A stretch of 64,000 nt of DNA from Petropleomorpha daqingensis (lineage in GTDB: Bacteria; Actinomycetota; Actinomycetes; Mycobacteriales; Geodermatophilaceae). The stretch lies in the NCBI RefSeq assembly GCF_013408985.1, contig NZ_JACBZT010000001.1, positions 1,240,001 to 1,304,000 on the forward strand, given 5' to 3'. Shown here piece after piece: positions 41,533 to 50,046 of this stretch (the first letter of the stretch is position 1; each line of letters begins with the position of its first letter). The notes under the pieces are model-generated. The model did not search any database. It was not told the origin of the DNA and was given only the letters and a program-made list of their open reading frames with translations. The translations under genes and the position numbers were made by a program.

Positions 41533-42762
41533 ATGAACGACGTCCGGACGGCGGCGAGCCCGGCCACGCGGACACGCGCGGCGACCGTCGCCGTCCTCGT
41601 GGCCATCGTCGCCGTGGCGCTCAACCAGCGCCCGGCGGTCGTCGCCGTCGCCCCCGTGCTGCGCGACCTGCGCGCCGACACCGGCCTGTCCGCCGCCCTC
41701 GCCGGGCTGCTCACCACCGTCCCCGTGCTCTGCTTCGGCGCGTTCGCACCGTTCGCCCCGCGGCTGGCCCGCCGGATCGGCCTGGAGACGGCGGTGGCGC
41801 TGTCGCTGGTGCTGCTGGCCGCCGGCATCGCGCTGCGGCTGTTCCCGCCGGTGGTCCTGCTCTACGCGGGCAGCTTCGTCGCCGGGGCGGCGATCGCGAT
41901 CGCCAACGTGCTGCTGCCGGCCTACGTCAAGCGCGAGTTCCTCCGCCCCGGCCCGGTGATGGGGCTCTACTCGGCGTCGCTCAACGTCGGCGCGGCCGCC
42001 GGCGCCGCGCTCACCGTGCCCGTGGCCACCGCGCTGGGTCTGTCCTGGCGCGGCGGGCTCGGGATGTGGCTGGTGCTGGCGCTCGTCGCGCTGGTGGTCT
42101 GGCTGGTCGTCGCCGGCACCGGCAAGGAGCACCGCACGGGTCCCGGCCTGGTCGCGGGCGGTTCGTGGAGCCTGCTCCGGCAGCCGCTCGCCCGGCAGGT
42201 GACCGCGTACCTGGGGCTGCAGAGCGTGCAGTTCTACGCCGTCGCCGCGTGGCTGCCGACGCTGCTGGCCGACGCGGGGGTGCCGGTCAGCGAGGGCGGC
42301 CTGCTGCTCGGCCTGGCCAACGTGGTCGGGGCCGGCGGCGCGCTGCTGCTGCCCGCGCTGGCCGGCCGGATGCGCACCCAGCGGCCGCTGGTGCTCGTCG
42401 TCCTGGCCTTCTACGCGATCGGCCTCGGCGGGCTGCTGCTCGCGCCCGGCACGGCGACCGTGCTCTGGGTGCTCGCCTTCGGGATCGCCCAGGGGTCGGG
42501 CTTCGCGCTGGCGCTCACCCTCATCGTGCTGCGCAGCCCGACGCCGCTGACCTCGGCCCGGCTGGGCGGGGTGGCGCAGTGCCTGGGCTACCTGCTCGCC
42601 GCCGCAGGCCCGTTCGTGCTCGGCTGGCTGCACGACCTGACCGGCGGCTGGCAGTGGCCGCTCGCCCTGCTGCTGGTGCTGCTGCTGCCGATGATCTGGG
42701 CCGGCTGGGGCGCCGCCCGCGACGCCGTCGTCGACCCGGGCGAGCCCGCCGTGCCCGTCTAG
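41533..42762 (+). CDS. CynX/NimT-type MFS transporter
   Basis: A 409-residue 12-helix MFS protein. LNQRPAVVAVAPVL in helix 1, LVLLAAGIALRL and VLLPAYVKREF are typical of the CynX/NimT (cyanate, 2-nitroimidazole) subfamily. Substrate unknown. Divergent from coxL across the CRP-type site. Its stop shares CTAG with the P450 stop (convergent 4-nt overlap). Confidence 0.82.
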   Translation: MNDVRTAASPATRTRAATVAVLVAIVAVALNQRPAVVAVAPVLRDLRADTGLSAALAGLLTTVPVLCFGAFAPFAPRLARRIGLETAVALSLVLLAAGIALRLFPPVVLLYAGSFVAGAAIAIANVLLPAYVKREFLRPGPVMGLYSASLNVGAAAGAALTVPVATALGLSWRGGLGMWLVLALVALVVWLVVAGTGKEHRTGPGLVAGGSWSLLRQPLARQVTAYLGLQSVQFYAVAAWLPTLLADAGVPVSEGGLLLGLANVVGAGGALLLPALAGRMRTQRPLVLVVLAFYAIGLGGLLLAPGTATVLWVLAFGIAQGSGFALALTLIVLRSPTPLTSARLGGVAQCLGYLLAAAGPFVLGWLHDLTGGWQWPLALLLVLLLPMIWAGWGAARDAVVDPGEPAVPV

Positions 42763-44108
42763 CGAAGGCGGACCGGCAGGACCTCGAAGCCGCGCAGCGT
42801 CTGCAGGTCGCGGCGCACCGGGCGCCCGTCGACCCGCAGGCCCGGGAACCGCTCGCTGAGCGCCTGCAACCCGACGACGCCCTCGAGCCGCGCCAGGCCG
42901 GCGCCCAGGCAGTAGTGGATACCGCCGGAGAAGGCGAGGTGGTCGCGGGCGTTCGCGCGGGTCACGTCGAAGCGCGCGGGGTCGGCGAACACCTCGGGGT
43001 CGCGGTTGGCCGCGCCGAGCAGCAGGGTCACCCGGCCGCCGGCCCGGAACCGCTGCCCGGCCACCTCGACGTCGGTGCGCACGTTGCGCCCGGTGATCTG
43101 CACCGGGCTGTCGTGGCGCAGCACCTCCTCGACCGCGTTCGCCCACCCCTCGGGCGCGGCCCGGAGGGCGTTCCACTGGTCGCGGTGCGCGTCGAGCAGG
43201 ACGACGGCGTTGCCGAGCAGGTTCACCGTCGTCTCGAAGCCCGCCCCGAGCAGCAGCATCACCGTGGCGTGCAGCTCCCGCTCGGTCAGCGCCTCCTCGC
43301 CGGGCAGCCCCACCAGCCGGCTGACCAGGTCGTCGCCCGGGTCGCGGCGCAGCCGGTCGAAGTGCCCGCGCAGGAAGGCGTGCATCGCCCGCAGCGCCTT
43401 CTCGGCCGCGACGTAGCGGCGCAACGGCAGGCCGGGGTCCAGCGTCGCGGCCGCGGCCGAGCCCCAGCGCAGGAAGTCCTCCCGCCGGTCGGTCGGCACG
43501 CCCAGGAGCTCGGCGATCACGAGCACCGGCAGCTGCTCGGCGTAGCCCTCGACGAGGTCGACCGGGCCGTCGGCGCGGCGCTCGAGCGCGTCGAGCAGCT
43601 CGTCGGCGGTGCGGCGGATCATCGGCTCGAACGCCGCGATGGCCCGCGGGGTGAACGCCCGGCTCACCAGCCGCCGGTAGCGGGTGTGGTCCGGCGGGTC
43701 GACCACGAGCATGGACGGCGGCTCGGCGACGCCGGTCGCGTCCAGCTCGTCGCCGTACTCCAGGGCCCAGCGGATCGCCCGCGGCGCGGCGGAGCGGTCC
43801 CAGCCGACCCCGAACGCCTCCGACCGCAGCACCTCGCCCGCCACGGCGTGGGACGTGGTCACCGGCCCGAGGCTGCCCGGCGCGAGCGGCCCGATCGCCC
43901 GCAGCTGCTCGTAGAGCTCGTACGGCTGCTCGCGCTGGGCGGGGTCCCGCAGCAGCCGCCCGGTCAGGTCACCGCGCCGCGCGGCCCGCGACAGGTAGGC
44001 GGCCGGCAGGCCGTGCCGGACGCCCCAGCGGACGAGCGTCCGGTGCGAGGTGCGGCTCGGGCGGGCGACGGCAGCGGGCTCGGCCGGCCGGGTTCCGGTG
44101 GAGGTCAC
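42759..44108 (-). CDS. Cytochrome P450
   Basis: A 449-residue bacterial class I P450: I-helix GAGFETT (288-294), E-x-x-R in EEVLR (327-331), heme loop FSGGIHYCLGAG with Cys400. The oxygen-activation motif has Gly-Ala-Gly-Phe-Glu rather than A-G-x-D, with Glu in the acid position. Substrate unknown and no ferredoxin gene adjacent. Confidence 0.9.
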   Translation of the reverse strand: MTSTGTRPAEPAAVARPSRTSHRTLVRWGVRHGLPAAYLSRAARRGDLTGRLLRDPAQREQPYELYEQLRAIGPLAPGSLGPVTTSHAVAGEVLRSEAFGVGWDRSAAPRAIRWALEYGDELDATGVAEPPSMLVVDPPDHTRYRRLVSRAFTPRAIAAFEPMIRRTADELLDALERRADGPVDLVEGYAEQLPVLVIAELLGVPTDRREDFLRWGSAAAATLDPGLPLRRYVAAEKALRAMHAFLRGHFDRLRRDPGDDLVSRLVGLPGEEALTERELHATVMLLLGAGFETTVNLLGNAVVLLDAHRDQWNALRAAPEGWANAVEEVLRHDSPVQITGRNVRTDVEVAGQRFRAGGRVTLLLGAANRDPEVFADPARFDVTRANARDHLAFSGGIHYCLGAGLARLEGVVGLQALSERFPGLRVDGRPVRRDLQTLRGFEVLPVRLR

Positions 44109-44131
44109 CCCGGCAGTCTGGCAGGCACGAC

Positions 44132-44165
44132 GACGGCGCCGTCCCTGGTCGGGGACGGCGCCGTC
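44132..44165 (-). terminator. Terminator hairpin after the 55-aa gene
   Basis: GACGGCGCCGTCCC (44132-44145) and its complement (44152-44165) form a perfect 14-bp stem with a 6-nt loop, 10 nt beyond the stop of the 55-residue gene on the minus strand and just before the P450 start. Confidence 0.75.
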
Positions 44166-44174
44166 GCGAGGCTC

Positions 44175-44342
44175 CTACTCGGTGGGGGCCGGCGCGTCGC
44201 CGGGGTCGCCGTTCCAGTCCTTGCCGGCCTTGTCGGCGTTCTCGGGCAGGTCGCTCGCGGTCTGGTCGGCGACCCGCTGCGCCATCTCCTCGTCGGACAG
44301 GCCCTCTCCCGCCGCGTGGGTGCCGCTGCTGGGTTCGCTCAT
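44175..44342 (-). CDS. 55-residue acidic protein
   Basis: From ATG 44342 (longer start at 44408 unlikely) a 55-residue hydrophilic, acidic protein, SDEEMAQRVADQTASDLPEN in the middle, no Cys, no membrane helix; probably intrinsically disordered. I do not recognise it. It lies downstream of the RsbW-like ATPase gene on the same strand with a 73-bp gap and ends in a strong terminator. AAGGAG sits 6-7 nt before its start. Confidence 0.6.
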   Translation of the reverse strand: MSEPSSGTHAAGEGLSDEEMAQRVADQTASDLPENADKAGKDWNGDPGDAPAPTE

Positions 44343-44415
44343 CGCGCAGTCTCCTTCGGTCCGGCGCACTCGGTCCCCACCTGCCTCCCCGGTCGGGAGG
44401 GGTGGCAAACCACGC

Positions 44416-44886
44416 TCAGACCGGGGGCGCGAGCTCGAACCAGACCCGCTTGCCGCCGTCGTGCTCGTCGCAGCCCCAGCGCTCGGCGATGGCCTGCACC
44501 AGGCGCAGCCCGCGGCCGCGGGGGCGCTCGGCGTTCAGCTCGCGGACGACGGGCAGCACCGACGAGCCGTCGACCACCGCGACGCGCAGCCAGCCGTCGG
44601 CCAGCTCCAGCTCGAGGGTGAACGAGGCCTCCCCGCCCACGTGGTCGACCACGTTGGTCACCAGCTCGGTGACCAGCAGCGCGGCGTCGTCGCGGTCGTG
44701 CGGCGCCCGCCAGACGCGCAGCAGGTCGACCGTGACGTGCCGAGCCAGAGGAGCGCTGTGAGGAACCGGCGGCAGGTCGAGGCTGGCGGCGAAGCTGGAC
44801 ACGCGGAGTTCCGATCTGAGGCTGCGGGGACGTCGAGCGACCTCCACCGCGATGTGGTGATCCGGGCGCCGCCCGTTGCGCGCCAT
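44416..44886 (-). CDS. RsbW-type ATP-binding regulatory kinase
   Basis: About 156 residues from ATG 44886 (ATG 44970 is possible but would cross the inverted repeat). Contains a HATPase_c domain of the anti-sigma/SpoIIAB type: N box ELVTNVVDH, acid box VVDGSS and G2 box RGRGLRLVQAIAERWG. Such single-domain proteins phosphorylate anti-anti-sigma factors or bind sigma factors; no partner gene is adjacent except the 55-aa protein and the divergent HTH gene. Confidence 0.78.
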   Translation of the reverse strand: MARNGRRPDHHIAVEVARRPRSLRSELRVSSFAASLDLPPVPHSAPLARHVTVDLLRVWRAPHDRDDAALLVTELVTNVVDHVGGEASFTLELELADGWLRVAVVDGSSVLPVVRELNAERPRGRGLRLVQAIAERWGCDEHDGGKRVWFELAPPV

Positions 44887-44922
44887 CCACTCGCGGGCAA
44901 CTATGCACGCCGGTGCGATCCT

Positions 44923-44940
44923 GTGCAATACCTGTTGCAC
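44923..44940. promoter_or_regulatory. Inverted repeat GTGCAA-N6-TTGCAC
   Basis: Perfect 6+6+6 inverted repeat between the divergent RsbW-like and HTH genes. A further GTGCAA half-site lies at 44965-44970, 25-30 bp before the HTH GTG. Likely operator for the HTH protein or a shared promoter element. Confidence 0.55.
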
Positions 44941-44993
44941 GCAATGGCCGTTCAATCCTGTAGTGTGCAATCTAACTCCTGGAAGGGGGCGCC

Positions 44994-45362
44994 GTGACCG
45001 AGCTCCCCAGCGCGACCGATGCCGCGACGAAGGCGCTCGAAGAGCTCGTCGCCGCCATCGACGAGTGCGTCGAGCAGTTGCAGCACAGCCGCGCGCGGGC
45101 GGAGCAGCTGCTGGCGTCCCGGGCCGACGGCGTCTCGTGGCTGGACATCGTGACCGCCGAGAGCCGCCCGCTGGTGGTGGAGTCGGTCAGCGCCGTCCTG
45201 TCCACGCTCGCCCGGACCGGCAGCGCCTTCCGCCGCGAGCAGGCCCACGCCCTGCAGAGCGAGCGCGTGAGCATCAACCGGATCGCCGCCCTGTTCGGGG
45301 TCACCCGGCAGCGCATCTCCGCCCTGCTCCGCGAGCGCGCCGACGACGAGGCCGCAGGCTGA
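44994..45362 (+). CDS. Small HTH protein
   Basis: A 122-residue protein: an N-terminal helical region (about 5-75) and a C-terminal helix-turn-helix INRIAALFGVTRQRISALL (about 93-112) resembling sigma-region-4 or resolvase-type HTH. No ligand domain is visible. GTG 44994 follows GGAAGGGGGC. Its stop is 4 nt from the convergent hrpA stop. Probably a DNA-binding regulator using the upstream GTGCAA repeats. Confidence 0.65.
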   Translation: MTELPSATDAATKALEELVAAIDECVEQLQHSRARAEQLLASRADGVSWLDIVTAESRPLVVESVSAVLSTLARTGSAFRREQAHALQSERVSINRIAALFGVTRQRISALLRERADDEAAG

Positions 45363-45366
45363 CCGG

Positions 45367-48300
45367 CTAGGCCACCAGGGCGTCGATCGCCTTGTAGATC
45401 CGCTGCTCCGAGATGGGCCGGGGCGTGCCGATGCCCTGCGCGAACAGCCCCACGCGCAGCTCCTCGATCATCCAGCGGACCCGGCCCACCGGGTCGTCGG
45501 GCGCCCCTGTCGCGGGGACCTGCCGGCGCAGCTGCTCGTACTCCGCCGTGACCGCGGCGACGGTGTCCGTCCACAGCGCGTCCCGGGCGGCGTTGGCCGG
45601 CAGCTTCTCCAGCCGGTACGCCATGGCCCGCAGGTAGCGGACCAGGTCGGGCAGCCGGCGCAGTCCCGCGTCGGCGACGAAGCCACGGTGCAGCAGGCCG
45701 CCCATCTGGCGGCGCAGGTCGGCGATCGCGGCCTCGGGCACCCGCCGTCCCGGCGCCTGCCCGATCGCGACGGCCACCTCGCGCGCCTGGGTGAGGACCG
45801 CCTCCACCCGGCGCACCCCCTCGGTGGTCAGCGGCGCCAGCTCGGCGCGCGCCCGCCCGACCAGCGCCGCGAACGCGGCCTCGTCGTGCGGCGGGCCTCC
45901 GGCGGCGGCGATCAGCTCACCGGCGGCGGCGTCGACGACGTCGTCCACCAGCGCGGGGATCTCGCCGTCCGGGTTGAACTGCAGGGCGAGCCGCGTCGTC
46001 GGCGACAGCCCCCTGACCACCTGGCGGGCCGGCGAGCCGGCGGCGAGCACCAGCAGCCGGCGCGCGCCGGACCACATCAGCCGGCTCGCCTCGGCCTCGG
46101 TCGCCACGACCCGGACGCCGACGGTCGACCCCTCGTCGACCAGCGCGGGGTAGGCGGTCACCACGTGGGCGCCGCGGCGCACCTCGACCGTGCGCGGCAG
46201 GGTGCCGACGTCCCACGACGTCAGGCCCGTGCGCTCCAGGTCGGACGCCGCCCGCGCGAGCGAGGCCCGCGCCTGCGGCGCGACCTGGGCCTTGAGCGCC
46301 GCGAGGTCCTTGCCGGTGGCCAGCGGGCGGGCGGCGTCGTCCAGCACCCGGAACGTCGCGCGCAGGTGGTCGGGCACCTGGTCGGGCTGCCAGGCGTCCG
46401 GCGGGACGACGACCGCCGCGGCACGGCGCAGCTCCCGCTCGAGCGCGGGCAGCAGCGGCTCGCCCGGGTCGATGTGCGGCAGGACCTCGCGGACCCGGTC
46501 GGGGATCGGCACGAGCGCCCGGCGCACCTGCTTGGGCAGCGTGCGCAGCAGCGCGGTGACCAGCTCCTCCCGCATGCCCGGCACGGTGAAGGCCAGCGAC
46601 TCCCCGGACGTCCGGTCGGCGACGGCGTCGAGCACCCCGAGCGGGACGTCGACGGTGACGCCGTCGGTCGTGGTCCCCGGCGCGAACGCGTAGGAGAGCG
46701 GGAGGGAGAGCCCCTGCGTGAGCTCCACGGCGTCCGGGAAGTCCTCCACCCGCACCTGCCCGGCCGCGGCGGCGTTGGTGAGCATCTCCGGGGTGAGGGT
46801 GAGCAGGTCGGGGGTCTGCCGGCGGGCGGTCTTCCACCACTTGTCGAAGTGCCGGGCGGAGACGATGCCGGCCGGGATCCGGGCGTCGTAGAGCTCGAAG
46901 AGGGTCTCGTCGTCGACGGCGATGTCGCGGCGCCGGGCCCGCTCCTCCAGCTCGCCGACCCGCTCGATCGCCCGCTGGTTCTCGGCCCAGAACCGGTGGT
47001 GCGTCGTCCACTCGCCCTGCACGAGCGCGTGCCGGATGAACAGCTCGCGGGACAGGACCGGGTCGATCGCGCCGTACTGCACGCGCCGGCCCACGACCAG
47101 CGGGATGCCGTACAGCGTCACCCGCTCGCCGGCGACGACGGAGCCCCGCTTGGCGTCCCACCGCGGTTCGGCGTACTGCCGCGTGACCAGGTGCGCGGCC
47201 ACCTTCTCGACGTCGTCGGGATCGACGCGGGCCACCGTGCGGGCGAACAATCGGCTGGTCTCGACGATCTCGGCGGCCACGACCCAGCGCGGCGGCTTCT
47301 TCGCCAGCGGTGTGCCGGGAGCGATGACGAAGCGGGTGCCGCGCGCGCCCAGGTACTCGCGGCTGGGCCGCCCGGGCTTCCCGTCGCGGCTCTTGGTGGG
47401 CTCCGCCTGCAGTCCCACGTGCGAGAGCAGCCCCGCGAGCAGGGCCGTGGTGATGCCCCGCTCGTCCGGCTCCGTCGCCAGGTCGCCCAGGTTCATCCCC
47501 AGCCGCCGGGCGGTGCCGCGCAGCTGGCCGTGCAGGTCCTGCCACTCGCGGATGCGCAGGTAGTGCAGGAACTCCCGCTTGACCGACCGGCGGAACTGGT
47601 TGCCGGAGAGGGCGTCCTGCTGCTCGGCGAGGTAGCGCCACAGGTTGAGCAGGGCGAGGAAGTCCGAGTGCTCGTCGGCGAAGCGGGCGTGCGCCTGGTC
47701 GGCCGCCTGCTGGTGCTCGGCCGGGCGCTCGCGCGGGTCCTGGATGGTCAGCCCGGCGGCGATGACCAGGACCTCCTCCAGCACGCCGCGGCGGTCGGCC
47801 TCGACCACCATCCGCGCGATCCGCGGGTCGAGCGGCAGCGCGGCCAGGGCGCGCCCTGCATCGGTGAGCCGGCGGTCGGCGTCGAGCGCGCCGAGCTCCT
47901 CGAGCAGCGCCAGCCCGTCGGCGACCGCGCGGCGGTCCGGCGGGTCGACGAAGGGGAACTCCCCGACGTCCCCGAGGTCGAGGGCGGCCATCTGCAGCAG
48001 CACCGAGGCGAGGTTGGTGCGCAGGATCTCGGGATCGGTGAACTCCGGCCGGGCGAGGAAGTCCTCCTCGGTGTAGAGCCGGATCGCGATGCCGTCCGCC
48101 GTGCGGCCGCAGCGCCCCGCCCGCTGCCGGGCCGAGGCCTGGCTGATCGGCTCGATCGGCAGCCGCTGCACCTTCGTCCGATGGCTGTACCGCGAGATGC
48201 GCGCGGTGCCGGGATCGACGACGTAGCGGATGCCCGGCACGGTCAGCGACGTCTCGGCGACGTTCGTGGCCAGCACGATCCGGCGGCCGGTGTGCGGCGC

Positions 48301-49305
48301 GAAGACCTTGTGCTGGTCGGCCGCCGACAGCCGGGAGTACAGCGGGACGATCTCGGTGTCGGCGAGCCCGCGTTCCCCCAGCGCGTCCTGGGTGTCGCGG
48401 ATCTCCCGCTCGCCGGCGAGGAACACCAGGATGTCGCCCGGCCCCTCGGCGGTCAGCTCGTCGACGGCGTCGAGGATCGCGCCGACCTGGTCGCGATCCG
48501 GGTCCGCCTCCGGGTCGTCGGGATCGACGACCGGGCGGTAGCGCACCTCGACCGGGTAGGTGCGGCCGCTGACCTCGACGATCGGCGCGTCGCCGAAGTG
48601 CCGGGCCACCCGCTCGACGTCGATGGTCGCCGAGGTGATGACCAGCTTGAGGTCGGGACGGCGGGGCAGCAGCTGGGCCAGGTAGCCCAGCAGGAAGTCG
48701 ATGTTGAGGCTCCGCTCGTGCGCCTCGTCGAGGATGATCGTGTCGTACTGGCGCAGCAGCCGGTCGCGGGCGATCTCGGCGAGCAGGACGCCGTCGGTCA
48801 TGAGCTTGACCACCGTCGTGTCGCTGACGTGGTCGGTGAACCGCACCTTGAAGCCGACGGCCTCACCCAGCGGGCTGCCCAGCTCCTCGGCGATCCGCTC
48901 GGCGACGCTGCGGGCGGCGATCCGCCGCGGCTGGGTGTGGCCGATGCGCCCGCGCAGGCCGCGGCCCAGCTCGAGGGCGATCTTGGGCAGCTGGGTGGTC
49001 TTGCCCGATCCGGTCTCCCCCGCGACGACGACGACCTGGGCGTCGCGCAGGGCGGCGGCGATGTCGTCGCGGCGGGCGCTGACCGGCAGCTCGGGCGGGT
49101 ACGTGATCGTCGGGACGGCGGCGCGGCGGCGGGCGATGCGCTCCTCGGCGGTGGCGACGTCCGCGGCGATCCGCTCCCGCTGCCTGGAGCGTGCCTCGGG
49201 ATCGCGGACGCGGCGCAGACCCTCGAGCCGACGGCCCAGCCGGTGGGCGTCCTCGAGGGTGAGCCCGTCGAGCCGGGCGCGGAGGGCGTCGGGCGGCGCG
49301 CTCAC
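45367..49305 (-). CDS. hrpA: ATP-dependent RNA helicase HrpA
   Basis: A 1312-residue DEAH-box helicase: Walker A GETGSGKTT (96-104), DEAH (193-196) in ILDEAHERS, SATID near 224, helicase C with TNVAETSLTVPGI and QRAGRCGR, then HA2, OB and the long DUF3418 C-terminal region of HrpA. It unwinds RNA; in E. coli it rescues stalled ribosomes. Full length for the family. Confidence 0.93.
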   Translation of the reverse strand: MSAPPDALRARLDGLTLEDAHRLGRRLEGLRRVRDPEARSRQRERIAADVATAEERIARRRAAVPTITYPPELPVSARRDDIAAALRDAQVVVVAGETGSGKTTQLPKIALELGRGLRGRIGHTQPRRIAARSVAERIAEELGSPLGEAVGFKVRFTDHVSDTTVVKLMTDGVLLAEIARDRLLRQYDTIILDEAHERSLNIDFLLGYLAQLLPRRPDLKLVITSATIDVERVARHFGDAPIVEVSGRTYPVEVRYRPVVDPDDPEADPDRDQVGAILDAVDELTAEGPGDILVFLAGEREIRDTQDALGERGLADTEIVPLYSRLSAADQHKVFAPHTGRRIVLATNVAETSLTVPGIRYVVDPGTARISRYSHRTKVQRLPIEPISQASARQRAGRCGRTADGIAIRLYTEEDFLARPEFTDPEILRTNLASVLLQMAALDLGDVGEFPFVDPPDRRAVADGLALLEELGALDADRRLTDAGRALAALPLDPRIARMVVEADRRGVLEEVLVIAAGLTIQDPRERPAEHQQAADQAHARFADEHSDFLALLNLWRYLAEQQDALSGNQFRRSVKREFLHYLRIREWQDLHGQLRGTARRLGMNLGDLATEPDERGITTALLAGLLSHVGLQAEPTKSRDGKPGRPSREYLGARGTRFVIAPGTPLAKKPPRWVVAAEIVETSRLFARTVARVDPDDVEKVAAHLVTRQYAEPRWDAKRGSVVAGERVTLYGIPLVVGRRVQYGAIDPVLSRELFIRHALVQGEWTTHHRFWAENQRAIERVGELEERARRRDIAVDDETLFELYDARIPAGIVSARHFDKWWKTARRQTPDLLTLTPEMLTNAAAAGQVRVEDFPDAVELTQGLSLPLSYAFAPGTTTDGVTVDVPLGVLDAVADRTSGESLAFTVPGMREELVTALLRTLPKQVRRALVPIPDRVREVLPHIDPGEPLLPALERELRRAAAVVVPPDAWQPDQVPDHLRATFRVLDDAARPLATGKDLAALKAQVAPQARASLARAASDLERTGLTSWDVGTLPRTVEVRRGAHVVTAYPALVDEGSTVGVRVVATEAEASRLMWSGARRLLVLAAGSPARQVVRGLSPTTRLALQFNPDGEIPALVDDVVDAAAGELIAAAGGPPHDEAAFAALVGRARAELAPLTTEGVRRVEAVLTQAREVAVAIGQAPGRRVPEAAIADLRRQMGGLLHRGFVADAGLRRLPDLVRYLRAMAYRLEKLPANAARDALWTDTVAAVTAEYEQLRRQVPATGAPDDPVGRVRWMIEELRVGLFAQGIGTPRPISEQRIYKAIDALVA

Positions 49306-49409
49306 GGCGGCGGGCTCCTTTCTGTCAGCAGGGTCGGGTAGTGATCACCGGGACGGGTACCCGTGCCCAGGATCCCACCGCGCGTTCCCGCGCGGCCGTC
49401 GTCCGCGTC

Positions 49410-49459
49410 ACATGTTCTTGTTCCATGCAACTTATTGTGTGCAGCTCACAACATGTTGT
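49410..49459 (+). promoter_or_regulatory. Operator region of the MarR-DHA2 operon
   Basis: ACAACATGTTGT (49448-49459) is a perfect 12-bp palindrome 42 bp before the MarR start. Its core ACATGTT also occurs at 49410-49416, 41 bp upstream or about four helical turns. The surrounding stretch is markedly AT-richer than the rest of the window. Confidence 0.65.
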
Positions 49460-49500
49460 ACCGTGCATACGTTTTGTCCCCGTTCCCCTCCGGAGCACCG

Positions 49501-50046
49501 GTGACCACCACCTCCACGCCTGCGTCGACCGACGCCGAGCAGCGGCGGGAGCACCTGCAGGCGCTCTCCGACCAGCTGCCGCGTTTCGGCCGGCTCGTGC
49601 ACGCGCTCAAGGCGCAGCAGGCGACCGAGGGCCGTGACCGGGCCGCGCTGGTGCTGCTCTTCCCGCTGGTCCGTCTCGGTCCGCTGCGGCAGGGCGCGCT
49701 GGCCGAACTGGTGCACGCCGACCCCTCGACCGTCAGCCGGCACGTCACCTCGCTGGTCGAACGCGGTCTGGTGACGCGCGTCGCCGACGAGACCGACGGG
49801 CGGGCCAGCCGGCTGGTCGTCACCGACGCCGGGCACGCCGAGCTGGAGCAGCTGCGGCGCGAGCGCCACGCGCTCTTGGAACGGGTGACCGGCGGCTGGA
49901 GCGAGGCCGAGCTGGCCACGTTCACCACGCTCTTCAGCCGCCTGATCGACGACCTCACCGCCGGTCTCCCCGGCTACCCCTGCGGTCCGGGCAACGACGC
50001 CCCTGCCGTCCCGACCGACCTGCCCGTCTCGAGAGAGAAGCGATGA
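49501..50046 (+). CDS. MarR family regulator
   Basis: About 181 residues from GTG 49501; the winged helix spans about 60-125 with LVHADPSTVSRHVTSLVERG and DETDGRASRLVVTDAG. The usual job is to repress the adjacent exporter and release on binding a toxic ligand. Its stop overlaps the exporter ATG (ATGA), so the pair is coupled. Confidence 0.88.
   Translation: MTTTSTPASTDAEQRREHLQALSDQLPRFGRLVHALKAQQATEGRDRAALVLLFPLVRLGPLRQGALAELVHADPSTVSRHVTSLVERGLVTRVADETDGRASRLVVTDAGHAELEQLRRERHALLERVTGGWSEAELATFTTLFSRLIDDLTAGLPGYPCGPGNDAPAVPTDLPVSREKR

Noticed and set aside
38650-43176. 1508-codon minus frame running from the coxS frame up into the P450 gene
   Set aside because: Only its last 161 codons (coxS) show a protein family; the upstream part is an out-of-frame read of coxL and others.
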